Below are positions 11,754 through 24,646 of a stretch of 64,000 nt of DNA, one piece after another. Each line of letters opens with the position of its first letter. Position 1 is the first letter of the stretch. The stretch comes from Telmatactis stephensoni (lineage: Eukaryota > Cnidaria > Anthozoa > Actiniaria > Isophelliidae): the NCBI GenBank assembly GCA_029948255.1, contig JALIZF010001917.1:806001-870000 (forward strand). Reading direction: 5' to 3'. The notes under the pieces are model-generated. The model searched no databases. It saw nothing but the letters and a program-made list of their open reading frames with translations, and had not been told where the DNA came from. A program made the translations under genes and the position numbers.

Positions 11754-14700
11754 CTCGCCGCGTAAGGCGACTATGGTTGATTTGTATGATCAAAGACACC
11801 CGCAGTACGCCTTTAATTTCCTGCGTAAAAAGTATGTTGAAAAGCGTCGAAGGTTGTTTTTGAAGTACCTAGGTTTTTCTTTCGGCGCCTTACATCATTT
11901 AATTAAAAACTGTAACTATCCCTGTGTTAGATAAATATGAAAGTGTGACATAAACTAGGTGTGGTCGATTTGAGATTTGAGATTTTGAGATTTAGAGAAT
12001 TTCTCCGTGTAAGTCGCGTTTTTGAGAAATTTGAGTGCAAAGATTTTTGGTACAAAAATACCGCAAAAACGGAAGAAATGAAATAGTTAGGCAATATTCC
12101 TATCACGAGTATCGATATCGCGATGGTGTTATTTTCCGATTATGTCGTCTCTAAATCAGTGTTCGTGATTGGCCTAAACATTGAGGACTGCATCGAAGTG
12201 GCTTCCTTCAAAATTACAAAAACCTACCGGAAATCAATTCTAAATTGAGTAGCAAACGTAAAGCAACTTTTTAATTAATATCTAGTAAAATGACCAAAAC
12301 AAATATCGTTATATCCGGACCGAACAAGCTCGGTCAATAACTTATTCATGCATTATATGGCTGACCAGCCGATTTAAAAAAAAAGTTCGTTGGTAAACTC
12401 GATAAACTAAAAAATCGCCGGTTTTGACTGGCTCCGATTCAGTTGACTTCCGGTTTCACTAGCAAGGAACATAAATTGTCAAATCAGTAAAGATATCATC
12501 ACTTTGTGAGCAGTAGGGAGCCACTGCAAAGAGAAATGGCCAAAAACCTAAAGTAAAACAACTTTAGAAAAAAAGTTTTTTTTCAATTATCGTTGAATCA
12601 AAACACCAACTCGTGTTTACTATCATATCTGTTACTCCTTAGTAAATACACTCCGTTATTTTACTAAAAAATTGTGCTTGGACTCGCTGTGCGTCCGCGT
12701 TTTGCGTGTGCTAAAATGTTTGGAAAATACACAGGCAATCCAAGATCAACACTAGACTAGCCATTTGATTGGATTTTTGAGTTCAGAAAAAAAAATCCAA
12801 ATTACTTCAAGCGAGAAAAAAATATATAAATAAACGTACCTCAAAAACAGAAGTGATCTATATCATGTATTTGTAAATTTAGCGATTTTTTTCTTCTTAT
12901 TCTTCTTGTAGGAGCTACGTTTATCTATTTTCTTTTCTTTTCTTTTCTTTTTTCTTTCTTTCTTTTTTTTGTTCTTTTGTTTTTGTTGTTGTTGTTCTTC
13001 TTCTTCTCCTTCTCTATTTTTTTTCATGCTTGAAGTAATTTTAAAATTCTTTCCGAACCCCCCAAAATTAGTCGAATGGCTCTAATTTTGGATTTGAGAT
13101 GCCTGTTTAACAAAAGATGATGGCAGCCAGCTAGGTTGCATATCAAACATATGTTGTCGTTCGTGCGGGCTTCCTGTGTTTCTACTATTGGGTTTCCTGT
13201 TTACTGAAAAGCTAGGTTTCTAAGCTAATTTCAAGATGGTGGACAATGTGATGTGTTTTATCGCTACAATATCTGCAAGTTTTGAAGGAATTTTGACAGT
13301 TTGAGGCTCAAAATTACAGGAAAATCAACAAAAACAAATCTACGTGACTTCCAAATAAGGTAATGCCTGCCCATATATGGAATAGATTTCATGGCCGTGC
13401 GAACGACAACTTTTTATAGAGATATATTTTATATTAAGATTGAAAAATTCCGACAATAACGTGAAAAGATTACCAATTTAAGTACGTAGTTCTGCAATCT
13501 TGTGCTTGTTGGCCCCTCCCCTGCCCCCTTACACACAATGTCGATCAGTCCCGGTTTCGGCCATAAGTCATGTTCCCAGCATGCCTTGTAAAGCGCTAGT
13601 TCAAAATGGCGGTTCTCCCACAGGAAACCCGCATTATTGCAAAAAAATGTTAAATATTTTTGAAGGAAAATTTTAAAGATTTTTGAAGATTTTAGATATA
13701 TTTATAAGATTTTTAGAGATAAAGCTGAGATTTTTGGAACATTGTTAGATAATTCGGATAGACGTTTAGGCCGTCGTTTACTGCCAGTTCAGTTCAGGAT
13801 TTTTGCCAGTAGCTAGGGATTCATCGCCCCTGCAGATGTTTTGAAATATAAACATAATAAACTTATTATATATAAGATATACGAAAGTTTTTGAAAAAGA
13901 TATTTCTTGACCTGTGGTCAAGACGCGGACGCGCAAAAAAGACCGCGAAATCTGACGCATGTGCAGACTTGTGTCGTGGTCATTTTTGGCGTCTTCTTTC
14001 GTTATTCCTGGTAAAAGCTAAGTTTTACATTTTCACTTCTATATATTGCCCCTGGTTTTGAACCAAACCAACTAAAAGTTAGCTTGTCTTTTCCATAAAC
14101 AGTAGGACGAGTTTGGTAGACAGTTTTTCTCCGGAAAAATCTCTTTGAAACTGATCGATGTCCCACAGTCGCCCCACAGCATGTCAAAAAGTAAGTAAGG
14201 TTTATTTAAAGCTGAAGTTAATAATCAATTCATGTGTAACTGTTTGAAAAAGAATCCCCTTTCCCACATTCTAGCACATTGTACGGCAGTTTCAGACGTC
14301 AATTTTTTTAGAATTTTTAATTTCAACAATGGACTAAAAATCAATTAATAATATAGAGAGTTTTTAAGAGCCCATCGGCAATTGCGAAAGAAAGAGAAAC
14401 CAACATTATTTCTTTTTTTCATTGCCGAGTGATAAGTTTTAATAATATTATTTATGGTCGAGGATGATCTTCAAATCAGTATTATAGTAAATTTCCCTTT
14501 TATGCTTCATTGTTAGAAGAACAAGGAACAATATTCGTAAAAATAAGAGTAATCGTAAATGGGGCCATTATAGCATGGTTGGCAAGAGCTTCCGAAGATT
14601 GGACTCACTTAATGAGAATACGAGAGACCTAAAGAATTTACACACTTTTAAGAAAGTTATCAATAATGAATTACATTAGTTTTTTATCCAATTAGATTTT

Positions 14701-15508
14701 TATATGTTTTAGCACTTTTATTCTGTTCAATTTTTGTTTTGCACATAACCATAATGCCTTCTGTCTTTTGGGGGTAGTTATTGTAATTCAAATTTGTTTG
14801 ATTTGAATTGCAATTTGATTGATTTCAATTACAATACCCACCCCCCAAACCCCCCCCCTCCCCCATTATGGTTATTGTGCAAGTAGACATATATCTTTTA
14901 GTATTTTTGTATATATATTTTTAGGACCCTAGTAAAAACCACTTTGTGATCTAGGCATCCTTTTTAAAGATTAAATATATTATTATTATTAATTTTTATT
15001 ATTATTTTTATTATTATTATATTAAAGATAACAAATTTTTTTGTTAAAACACTAGATGAACGTTTTGTTTCTTGTAACCGGTTTCTGATCTACACCACAG
15101 GACCCCAAAAATTGACATTGGTTGTCTGTTTCTCGTTCTGTCTTTCTGTCAGTTTGTGTGTGTGATATTTTGGTTGGTTTGACTGTTTTTTGTGTGTGTG
15201 TGTGCTGCTGTTTATACAAATCTTATCGTAGTTTTGTCATAATTCAACATTTTGTATTGTACACAGTTTGTGCGTTTGTACTCTTAGGTGCGCATATGAC
15301 TTCAAAATGTGTTGAGAACAAAAAGTGTCCCACTAACCCGATCGTGTTCGCACAAAAACCATTATGATCGAAAACAAACCAGTTTTACGACTTTTGGAGA
15401 AGAAAATCTGATTTTGAGAAGAAAAATGCATGGTTTCTCACATTCTAAAATTGAATTCATTACTAATCGTGACAACAGCTCGATACCGTGGGCTAGCGAT
15501 GGATGATT
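11754..15508. other. Intergenic DNA with simple repeats
   Basis: No gene was recognised over 3.7 kb. Simple sequence includes TTTTC and TTG/TTC runs at about 12930-13018, a C-rich run at about 14840-14868 preceded by AT-rich near-palindromic sequence, and ATT repeats at about 14983-15025. Short ORFs here, such as the T/G-rich one near 15122-15367, follow simple sequence and match no family I know. Confidence 0.5.
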
Positions 15509-15831
15509 CCACAGGAAGCCAAAGCCGACCATATTTCAGAGAATCTAGACGGAATCGCTCAACGTTTTTTATGCCTTACTTTTTTAAGTATTGATTCCTT
15601 AATACTTATCCATCCCTTTTATCAGGAATTGTTGATTTTTGAAGATGTGTAGTTCTATTTTTTCTTCCCCTGTAAATACAGAGCTTAGCGAATAACCGTT
15701 TCAGCTTAAATGTCACTGTCTGTCTTGAGGTCAAATAGCGATGAAAATCTAGACATAATTTATAAATTTTACGTATTGAGGATAATAAGTGAGTAGAGCA
15801 CAGGATTAGCAGTTGCATGGGCTTCCTGTGG
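15509..15831. mobile_element. Possible short element with CCACAGGAAGCC ends
   Basis: Inverted ends CCACAGGAAGCC and GGGCTTCCTGTGG lie 310 bp apart. A similar pair (CACAGGAATCC and GGGCTTCCTGTGG) frames 4249-4588, but the interiors are unrelated. No clear target duplication is visible. It may be a MITE, or just two copies of a dispersed short motif. Confidence 0.35.
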
Positions 15832-16710
15832 TAATGAATCCCTCATCAACACTCGATTATAGCCCCTAGCGAAAATCAGTGTACATTTTTTAAAAGTTGA
15901 GTATCTTGGGAAATTATAATTGAAGCGAAATCAAAGATTTGAATGTTTTTCCAGTGTACCCGCCCATTAAAAGCTGTCGCTCCAGACTAAAAATCCGCGT
16001 TCTTTGGAAGGCTGGGACGACTGATTTAGTCACGGCATTTACACACAAAGAAAGAGCACAAAATAGCTATATCAAAGTAATGGAATTTTTAGCAGAAGCT
16101 AGATAGAGTGTATAGCAACAACAATTTTCAAGGATACCAAGAGCTTGTAGCGTTGAATTTAACTTTATTCCTTAGAATACGTCATCGATACTTGGTCTCA
16201 GTTCCCCAAGAGTTCTCACAATGTTTTTTCCACAGGATGCCCAAAATGTGCTTTTTCTCCAACTTTGTAACACTTTTTCCCGGCCAAAAGAATTGAAATA
16301 CTCACTTTTCAAAATATTTTTATTTAAAAGGCCAAGTTCTTTTTAGAGAAACCATTTGTGGCTTGACGTTATAGGGACTTTAAGGCCTGGTCTTATACCC
16401 AAAAAATGAACATTTTATTGAAAAACCATAACAACAAACACTTTATTGCATGTTATAGAGAAGGCACACTGACAAAAAAAATTCATTACAGACCAATTAT
16501 TTTGAGAGGAAGAAAAAAAGAGGAAAACAAAGAAAACAAAGAATATTGTGGTGATTATTGTAAACCAAATAACACATTAGCTATTGATAATAGACGGAAA
16601 TACACAATTTGTTTTAAAGTATTTCTAAATAGTTTGTCTAGGACTTAAACCAAAAAAGAAGAGTTTTTCTTATTATTGTAGATTTAATTTTATTAATAAT
16701 TTTTCCTTTT
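15832..16710. other. Intergenic DNA
   Basis: No gene or strong repeat was seen. An 80-codon lysine/asparagine-rich ORF at 16406-16648 matches no family that I recognise and has the composition of AT-rich noncoding DNA. Confidence 0.5.
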
Positions 16711-16922
16711 TTAAAAAGTAATTTCCATTTAAAAAATCGAAAGTTATTACCGAAAAAATTAATTTTAGGCCGCCATCTTGGATTTATTGAGGTACCGCGC
16801 GCTAGCGTGCGCAGTAAAAGTGGCGTGAACAATGCCCGCAAATAAATCCAAGATGGCGGCCTAAAATTTATTTTTCGATACTTACTTTTTTTTCGATTTT
16901 TGAAATGGAAAATACTTTTTAA
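16711..16922. repeat. Foldback with paired YY1-like sites
   Basis: Imperfect palindrome with arms of about 80 bp around a 48-bp GC-rich loop (about 16791-16838). Each arm carries GGCCGCCATCTTGG or its complement, which contains the AAGATGGCGGC core of YY1 sites. A third such core lies nearby at 17047. It is probably a MITE, but no target duplication could be fixed. Confidence 0.7.
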
Positions 16923-18993
16923 CAAGGAAAAAATAGAAAAAAGGAATTTGAACGAGGAAAAAAATCGTTCAGGTTAAAATACTGAAGAAAAAAGGATGGA
17001 AAAGATTCTACTGGACCCAGTCTCCTCTCGGTATCGATCGGTATTCAAGATGGCGGCCAAATTTACAAACTGTACAGAGTTCTTTCAAACATGAAAAAAT
17101 GAAAAAAGTCTAGTTGTAGGGGTAAGAGTTACACAAAATTTACCAAAAAATTCCACCTCAATATTCAATCGAATTCCATAAAATTTTGTTGCATCGTGCG
17201 GATCAAAAAATAAAAATCAAATCAAATCATAAAAAATTCGTACTTCCTTCTTCAGTCGTTGGTTTTAGCCAGAAATGTTACAGATAAAACAAATCGTGTT
17301 GTAATATGCTTTTCATTGAGCTTAGTTTACTTTCACGATCTTCTAAATGCGTTTAATTCACGCTTTATGTTGCGTTTGCCGCGTGCGTCTTTTCTTCTCC
17401 AGATGCATTACTTTGTGAGCGTATAGCGGAAAAACAATTACGGTAACCCCCGTTTTTTATTTTATTTTTTGTAGAAGTATATGATGTAGTATGTCCAGAC
17501 AAAAAAAAACAACGAAATCAGCTTCATTTGCCCGCGAACGTCCTTAAAAGCGCATGAAAAATTTCTCTTTGGACGACCGGAAATAAAGAATGCCGTTTGG
17601 CCGTCATCTCTTTTTTCTCTCATCATCTTTTTTTATTATTATCATTTTCCCCCCGGTTTCCTAAGAATCAAACACAGGCCAAAAAAATGAAAAAAAAACC
17701 GTGTACCATTTATTTCAATTATATCGGGGTTTTTTTGCTTTCATTTTCAAAATTTGAAAAATTGCTGATCAGCGGTTATGGGCATGTTTACCATTAATTA
17801 TCTCCCTTAAATGAATGGATCCCCCTCCCCCCTCCCCCCCAAAAAAAAATTAATAATAATAAAATGAAAAACTGTTTTTTCCATAAATCAAAAACCCTTT
17901 AAAAAGTCTACAAGAAAAATTTTGAGAAATTGAATTAAAATAGGCCTTAATTTAGTGGCCACCGTCCTTAGATAAATAAATACCAGATATGACAGATAGC
18001 AAGCTAATGACGATCTTTTTTCTTGGCCGTGTGGTGTTCTCGAGGCGCGAAGGTGACTTTCCTCCACGTTTACGACAAACGCAAATGACGCTAAACATTC
18101 GCGTTCATAAGGAAACGCCAGGCATTGAAAAACAACACATCCGTGATCCTCTCTGTCATGTACCGTTTCCTGTGTAGGTGAAGCGTGTATGTAGACGGAA
18201 ACAGAATACAAATGATTTGCTTTCCAAATACGACTCATGATTTTCGACACTCAACATCTTCCGAATTATAGCTATCGTATGATCAATCCAATGACGCAGT
18301 TACACCGGTTGTATTTAGATTAATCTACACGACTGATCTTATGCAAAGTAATTTAAGAGCCCACTTTTGATTATCAGTAAACTTTGATCTATATGACTGA
18401 GTAATCACATCTTAGACATTTTGTTGTGACAAGAAAACGTGCGGTGCTACATGCAGATCCGTATATGTAGATGTCTGGTGACAATACTTTCTGCAAACTT
18501 CGACCAAATATCTAAAAAAGAGTTTTGATCATTGAAGTATCTACTAGAGGACAATGGAAAATCATATATAGGGTTCTGCATTTCTGCTTTACAAGTTTTT
18601 TTTTTTTTTTTTTTTTTGCATTGCATTGCATTGCATCCAGTCTTTATTCGATTATTGGGTCGAATCGTGTACAAGTCCTACAGCTGTTGTTTGAACGCAC
18701 TCTAGTTTTTATTGAGTCAAATAACTTGACATTTACATACAATGAGAAATAGCGATAATGTGCCTGTAGTTTGTTTTGACACAATTGTCTACCACACATG
18801 GCAATCGTACACACATTCTGTTTTGCACCAGCTTTTGTAGTTGGTTAGTTAGTTGGCTGGAATTTTGTCTTTCTGTCTTTCACAGTTGTCGGGTGGGTGG
18901 GGGGGGGGGGGAGGGACTTCTGGGTGATTGATTAATTGGTACCATTCTGAGGAGTGGCTTTTTTGTTTTTGTATTCCCAATATAGTTGCTTTG
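16923..18993. other. Intergenic DNA
   Basis: No gene was recognised. It contains poly-A/T tracts, a C-rich tract at about 17820-17840, a T tract with GCATT repeats at 18597-18637 and a G tract at 18899-18912. A 120-codon minus-strand ORF at 17888-18250 has no family resemblance or splice support. Confidence 0.5.
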
Positions 18994-19270
18994 CAAGAGA
19001 CTAAAATACTAAGAGAACGAAACTCAGTATTGATGTCTGTGCGATGTTCGTGGCGACTAAGGCTATTCTTAGTAATTTCGCTATCGCGCGCGCAAGGCTC
19101 TTAAATGCCGAAAGTAAACGGTCCCGTCCGCGCGCACGTCAAAAATCAAATTCAATTGTTTGAGAGCCTTGCGCACGCGATGGCGAAATTACTAAAAATA
19201 GCCTCAGTCGCCACGAACATCGGACAGACATCAATACTGAGTTTCGCTCTCTTAGTATTATGGTCTCTTG
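18994..19270. mobile_element. Foldback MITE, ends CAAGAGAC/GTCTCTTG
   Basis: Inverted arms of about 110 bp starting CAAGAGACTAAAATACTAAG and ending CTTAGTATTATGGTCTCTTG. The inner parts include GATGTTCGTGGCGAC and its complement. Fragments of the same end sequence occur near 43967-44013 and 47154-47170, so this is a dispersed family. No transposase is present. Confidence 0.75.
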
Positions 19271-21043
19271 TTGCTTGCTTGCTTGGTTTTGTGCCCGTGC
19301 TACAAATTATAGTGCGATGAATCATGTGACAAGTCTATTCACAATAAATTAATTTCATAAAATGTTTGCTGGATTGGCATTAGCTATTAGTTTAATTATG
19401 TACTATATATTAATTCATTCGGCCTGCATTTTTTTTTTTAGTATTTATGTGTGTCAAGAGAAATATTTATCTTGTGTTTATGTGTAGGTATTGCTGGGTT
19501 GAGAGTGACGTCACGGCAGCCATCTTGGATGACCTTCAACAAAAGATTTCTCATTTGTTGTTAATTCATGGGGAAGGATTGAAAGCCCAGCCGTGTAATT
19601 CTGGTCCAACTTGTAATTCAGTATTTACTGCAAGAGTTGCATAATAAACAAGTCTATTCTAAGTCTATTTTATTTTTTCGATTTTTCAGGAATATGGATG
19701 GATATGTAAACTCAGTTGCAAAACATGCTAACAACACAAGATTCAAGGTAAATTGAATACTTTAAAAAACCGAATTCAATTTTTAAACATGTTTATTTTA
19801 TCTTTACTATATTTTATCAAGTAGTAGAACTGATTTTACACTGATTAGTACAAAAATTATGACACTTCACAACATGCAGTCAATCGCAAAAAGGTTCGGC
19901 ATGAAATATTTATTAATTATAAAAATCATAAGTATCTTGTACATATTACAGTTAAGAAAATTAGTTAACCGCCTCAAATGAGTTCTAGTCTTTTAGAATT
20001 CCTAACTTAATTGTACGTTGGTGTCATCATATTGAAATGACCTGAAGAGAACAAAGTAACAAAAATCGCACAAAAATTAGGACATACAAATAGAAATCGA
20101 AACCAAACTTTTCCCCGATGATGCACTTAAAAGCTCAGAACCATTTCAAAAAACTGAAGCTTTATACACATATCAATTTATTTTTACATTATACTCATTG
20201 TTAAAAATACTAGTGATATCGCCCATCTGAAACCAGCACTCAAAATTCTATCGGCCCTCGGACTTTTTGTGCATTCTGACTTGAGTTGTTACCAACCTTT
20301 CGCCTTGCCGCATGTGTCGTTTAGTTCTACCAAGAAATAACGCACGTTTGAATGCTCAGGGAGAATTTTATCTCATCAGTGGCCCAGTTCCAAGCCGCAA
20401 TCCACAAGGGCGTGGCACTGAGGTACCGGTGTATTGTAAAGTTTTTTCTTGTGGCGGAAATACAAATATTCTGGTCTTGCCCAAACTCGATGAAGATTGT
20501 TCTTCAGTTGTATATGGCGGACACGTAGTCTGACAGCGTCCAACTTAGACGACATTATATAATTACAAACATGCACTGTTTAATCGAGTAATCGTGATCA
20601 TATGCCGCAGATAATCACTTTGAGATATTCCTAATTCATCTTAATTCATCATCCAGGCTTTATTGGAAGTGCGTTCATACCTAAACTAAACCTATACAAC
20701 TTTTATTGAACCACCAGAACTTTGGCGCCAGTTTTGATGTATGATAACTAACAAGATGAATTGCCAATTTCTTTCCTTGCTTATATACTGATACTCCGAA
20801 ATAATTTCCGCCCTTGTCAGATATGAGATTAACTTCACGTAAACGAATACACCTTAGCAAATCTCTTTGAATATTTCACCTAGTTAATTTCAAGGAGGTT
20901 GAAGGGTTGGATTGTTGCAAATGTTTTCGTCGGGGCGTGGTTAAGTGAGCAAGATAAATACCTTAGCCTTATCGTAAGTTCCATGCAGATCTCCCAGTAT
21001 TATTTTCCGCTCTATTGTAAATATTGAATGACACTTAGCAATA
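19271..21043. other. Intergenic DNA with an orphan exon-like segment
   Basis: At 19690-19747 a segment lies between a good acceptor (TTTTTCAG) and a donor (AAG then GTAAAT). It is open in the frame starting at its second base, reading NMDGYVNSVAKHANNTRFK, but no partner exons were found. A 73-codon ORF at 20312-20533 is unassigned. An ATCTTGG YY1-like core lies near 19521. Confidence 0.3.
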
Positions 21044-21178
21044 GAGCAGATTTCGTATGAGTGTGAAACGGACCGCGCCGTGCCGTGACCGTGTCAGTGC
21101 CGCAAAGTCTATGAAAACATTCGACATAACTGCCGTAACCGTGCCGTGACTGTTTTTACAGTCATACGAAATCTGCTC
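21044..21178. mobile_element. TA-flanked MITE (family GAGYAG)
   Basis: A compact 135-bp copy with ends GAGCAGATTTCGTATGA and TCATACGAAATCTGCTC and a perfect TA duplication (21042-21043 and 21179-21180). The interior is GC-rich with GTGCCGTGACCGTG-type units. Confidence 0.85.
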
Positions 21179-21269
21179 TATGCCTGCAGCGACGTGGCTA
21201 ACAAGACCAATAGGCCCGTGCCAATAAATTTTGTCAGTCTCTGGTGTTTAAAAGCATAAATATAACTTA

Positions 21270-21660
21270 GTTCCATCAGTCATTCATTCAGACTTTCTTT
21301 GGCCGTTCAATCACACTTGTTTTCTATCAGTCATTCATTAATACTTTCTTTGATCATTCATTACGACTTTCTCTATTCATTAAGACGTTCTTTGATCATT
21401 CCAGTTTAAACTTTCTGCCTTTTGGACATTCATTCAAACTTGCTTTGATGATTCATTCAGACTTTCTTTCTATCAGTCATTCATTCATACTTTCGCGCAT
21501 TGATCGTTCATTCAAACTTTCTTTCTATTGGTTATTCATTAAGACTTTATTCTATTATTCATTCAGACTGTCCAGTTGCCAGTATCGATCGCTCATCCAT
21601 TCAGACTTTAGAATGTAATATCATTCAATAACATTTTCTAACCTATTCAGACGTTTTAAT
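21270..21660. repeat. CATTCATTCAGACTTTCTTT minisatellite
   Basis: An irregular array of about 25-35-bp units combining ATTCATTCAGACTTT with CTTTGATCATT variants. The same unit in reverse complement occurs at 35700-35905. A CTTT microsatellite follows directly at about 21670-21785. Confidence 0.8.
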
Positions 21661-21709
21661 CATTGAGATTTTCTTTGTTCTTCTTTCTTTCTTTCCTTCT
21701 TTCTTTCCT

Positions 21710-21745
<36 letters not shown>

Positions 21746-21786
21746 TTCTTTCTTTCTTTCTTCCTTTTTTCTTTTCTTTTTTTCAT
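21661..21786. repeat. CTTT microsatellite
   Basis: Nearly pure TTTC/TTCC repeats. The long F/L/S open frame over it is an artefact. Confidence 0.9.
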
Positions 21787-22699
21787 TCAAATATTCATTC
21801 ATTTATTCATTTATTGATCTAATGAATTCCATAATGCCTGCAAATTTTAAAATCTGTATACGCTCCTGGTTTCTCATTGACTCATATGCGTCAACTCTTG
21901 AAATCTCTACCTTAGTCAATCTCTACCTTATTCAATCTCAACCCTTTCTATTGCCTCCATCGTTTGTGGCGAACTTCCCCTTTTCGACGACCATTATAGG
22001 GAGTGTCCCCCAAGAACAAGCTAACAAATCAGTATAACCGCTTGGTGTGTCGATAACAGTTGTGTAGCTAGTTTGGATACTGTCAAATTGCTACTTGACC
22101 AGTGTGTGTAATAATACATATGATACAAGAGTACGGTCTTCCGGTCTTTTGTGTTATAAGTACTCTTAAAGAGCACTGGACTCAGCAACTTGTTCATTGT
22201 CGTCTATAAATACAACTTCTTGAAATTGTTCCTCTTTTTCTTACTATTTTCTACCATGAACACGCTATGACGCGTAACTAACATTTGCGTGGCTTAAGAG
22301 GAATTTGCATTTTGTGTTCTTCAGATGTCGTGATTCGCGAAATGAAAAGTCTTTCTCCTACAAACGTGACAAGATCCTCTTCTTACAGATATATGAGACG
22401 TTTTCAGTGATGCTGCGAACTGATCGCTAGCTAATGAGATGTCTAAACTAAGAACAATGGACCTTTCATTGACGAGATGTTAAGCACAGTAAAGTACTTG
22501 TATTAAAGATCCATCGGAAGTGTTTGAAAAGACAAGATAGATAATGATATAATGAATTTAACCTGTTAAATGACAGCAACCACATCGTTATATAGTAGTT
22601 AATTGAATTATAGTCAAATGTGATTAGCAAGAAAGTGATAGTTTTAAGAAACAAAAAGTTATTCATTTCTAATGGTTGAGTTGCTTTAATCACTTAAAC

Positions 22700-23290
22700 T
22701 GGATGGACAGATGAATGAAGGAATGAATGAACGAATGAATGAACGTACGAACGAGCGAACAGACGAACGAACGAATAAATGAATGAATGAATTGACGAAC
22801 AGATTGATGAGCATGTAAATGAATGCTCCTGACTAAAGAATGAATATGAATGAAAACGCAAACGACAGAATTACTAATTGTATGTTAACGGATGAAGTCA
22901 AAGAAAGTAATACTGGACAAAGATGTTGAACTGAATAAATGAATAAATTGTAATCCAAATAAACGAATGCGAATGAATGGATGGAATGGAATGGAAACTT
23001 TATTTATTCACGGAAGTTCTATCAAAATTTACATAGAAGATTTACAAATTTTGTTCTACCTAGAAGCCGTGATAAATGGATGGATGGATGGATGGATGGA
23101 TGGATGGATGGATGGATGGATGGATGGATGGATGGATGGATGGATGGATGGGAATGAGTAAATAAATGCGAATGAATGATTATCAATGAAAAGAACGTGA
23201 ATAAAAAAGAATGAATAAATCGACTAATTAATAAATGAAAGCTGAGCGATTAAATCGACAACTAAATGGATAAAAGATCACGAAGCCGGG
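22700..23290. repeat. GAATGAAT/GGAT simple-repeat region
   Basis: GAATGAAC-type repeats at about 22705-22800, scattered AATGAATG up to 23290, and a pure TGGA array of about 19 units at 23077-23151. Coding frames across it (DGWM repeats) are not real genes. About 1.3 kb from 23291 to 24480 shows no gene. Confidence 0.85.
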
Positions 23291-24529
23291 AACGATCGGA
23301 AGGAAGGATGTATCCACTTGTCTTCCGAATTTGAATAAAACCAGGATCCAAACAAAAACTGACTGTAAGTGATTTTCAGTGATCGGGGATGACCTCTGAA
23401 CGGTCTGAACGGTCTGAACACTGACCTTATTAATCAGTTGGTTGCGAACATAAACTGCGTTAACTAGTAGCTACTAGTTTTCCATGGCCTTAGGCTGTTT
23501 TCACACTGCCAAGGGGCAGAAGCCCCCGCAAGAGAATCATTATTATCATTATATATATGGGACTTTGTAATGATTATAACTTGAGCAGATAGCCTAGGAC
23601 TTGCTAGATCGCTTTGTACTTCAAATTGGCTATGAACCCTAGTTTTGCCTCGAATCTTACGAATATCTTACGAATGATTTTATGGGATTTTGTATCTTTC
23701 ACTTTGACAAGAACAAGAACATGACCGGAAACATTAATAATTCAAGACTTATCACGCATGGAAATTACAAATGTTCAAGTATTCATGTATGACTAATTAC
23801 AGAAAACAAACATGTTGTAGTCGGTACACCCAAACATATGTATCGTAGTCCAGCTAATTTGAACGGGATGGGATAAATACTATTTATGATTTAATTACAA
23901 AACATGGCTTTTAACTAAGGATCAAACGTTTTGTTAGCCTTCCTTCCTTCCTATAAAAAACTGCGATGACCGTCACAAAATATTGTAGTTTTTCTTTTTG
24001 TGTGAAAATCTCACTTTTGTTCTCGGTGTCTATCAGTAAGTTGTAGCAAGCGTTTTCTTTTCTACTGCTATTTAAGTGCTTTATCGAGGGTTATGAAGCA
24101 ATACTGAACTGGCAAAGCAAATATTGGCATTAATTTTTTTCGCAAGCAGTCCTTTTCTATTAGATTTCGTAAAGAAATAACTGCTTCTATGTGAACATTA
24201 ATAATGTCTTTCCTTTATTTTTGTTCTGCAAAAAAATAATAAACTAGAAGTGATTACTCGTTCCAATGTAACACGCCTTCTTAAGCAATGGAATAAATTA
24301 TAACATTTTCTGCCCTCCAGGCCAACAACAAAATCACGATCGAATAGTCACGCTAACATTCAAATCAAACCACACGTCTAAGTCTGTTCAGAAATAAAAA
24401 GAAAAATGAGTATATCACAAATCTTCAAACAAACCGTCTTCTTAACTTCTGATACGTGACTCGCACTATTGAACCCACGTTGTTATAATAGAATGCCACT
24501 CGACCGTGTCCCGATTAAGTCTTTACATG

Positions 24530-24600
24530 TTCACAGCCAATCAAATCACTTCACTTTGAATCTAATTGAGCACGTGATCATAAACCTGTCAATCACTTGA
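24530..24600 (+). promoter_or_regulatory. Candidate ACVR2-like promoter
   Basis: A CCAAT box at 24537-24541 and an E-box CACGTGAT at 24571-24578 lie 70-110 bp upstream of the predicted start codon at 24647. No clear TATA box is present. The role is inferred from position and motifs only. Confidence 0.35.
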
Positions 24601-24646
24601 AAACATCCGGGGATTCAAACTGTGCCAAGGCACTGAGTTTCAAGAA

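Noticed and set aside
17888..18250. 120-codon minus-strand ORF
   Set aside because: No family resemblance, no splice context, and no sign of selection on the frame.
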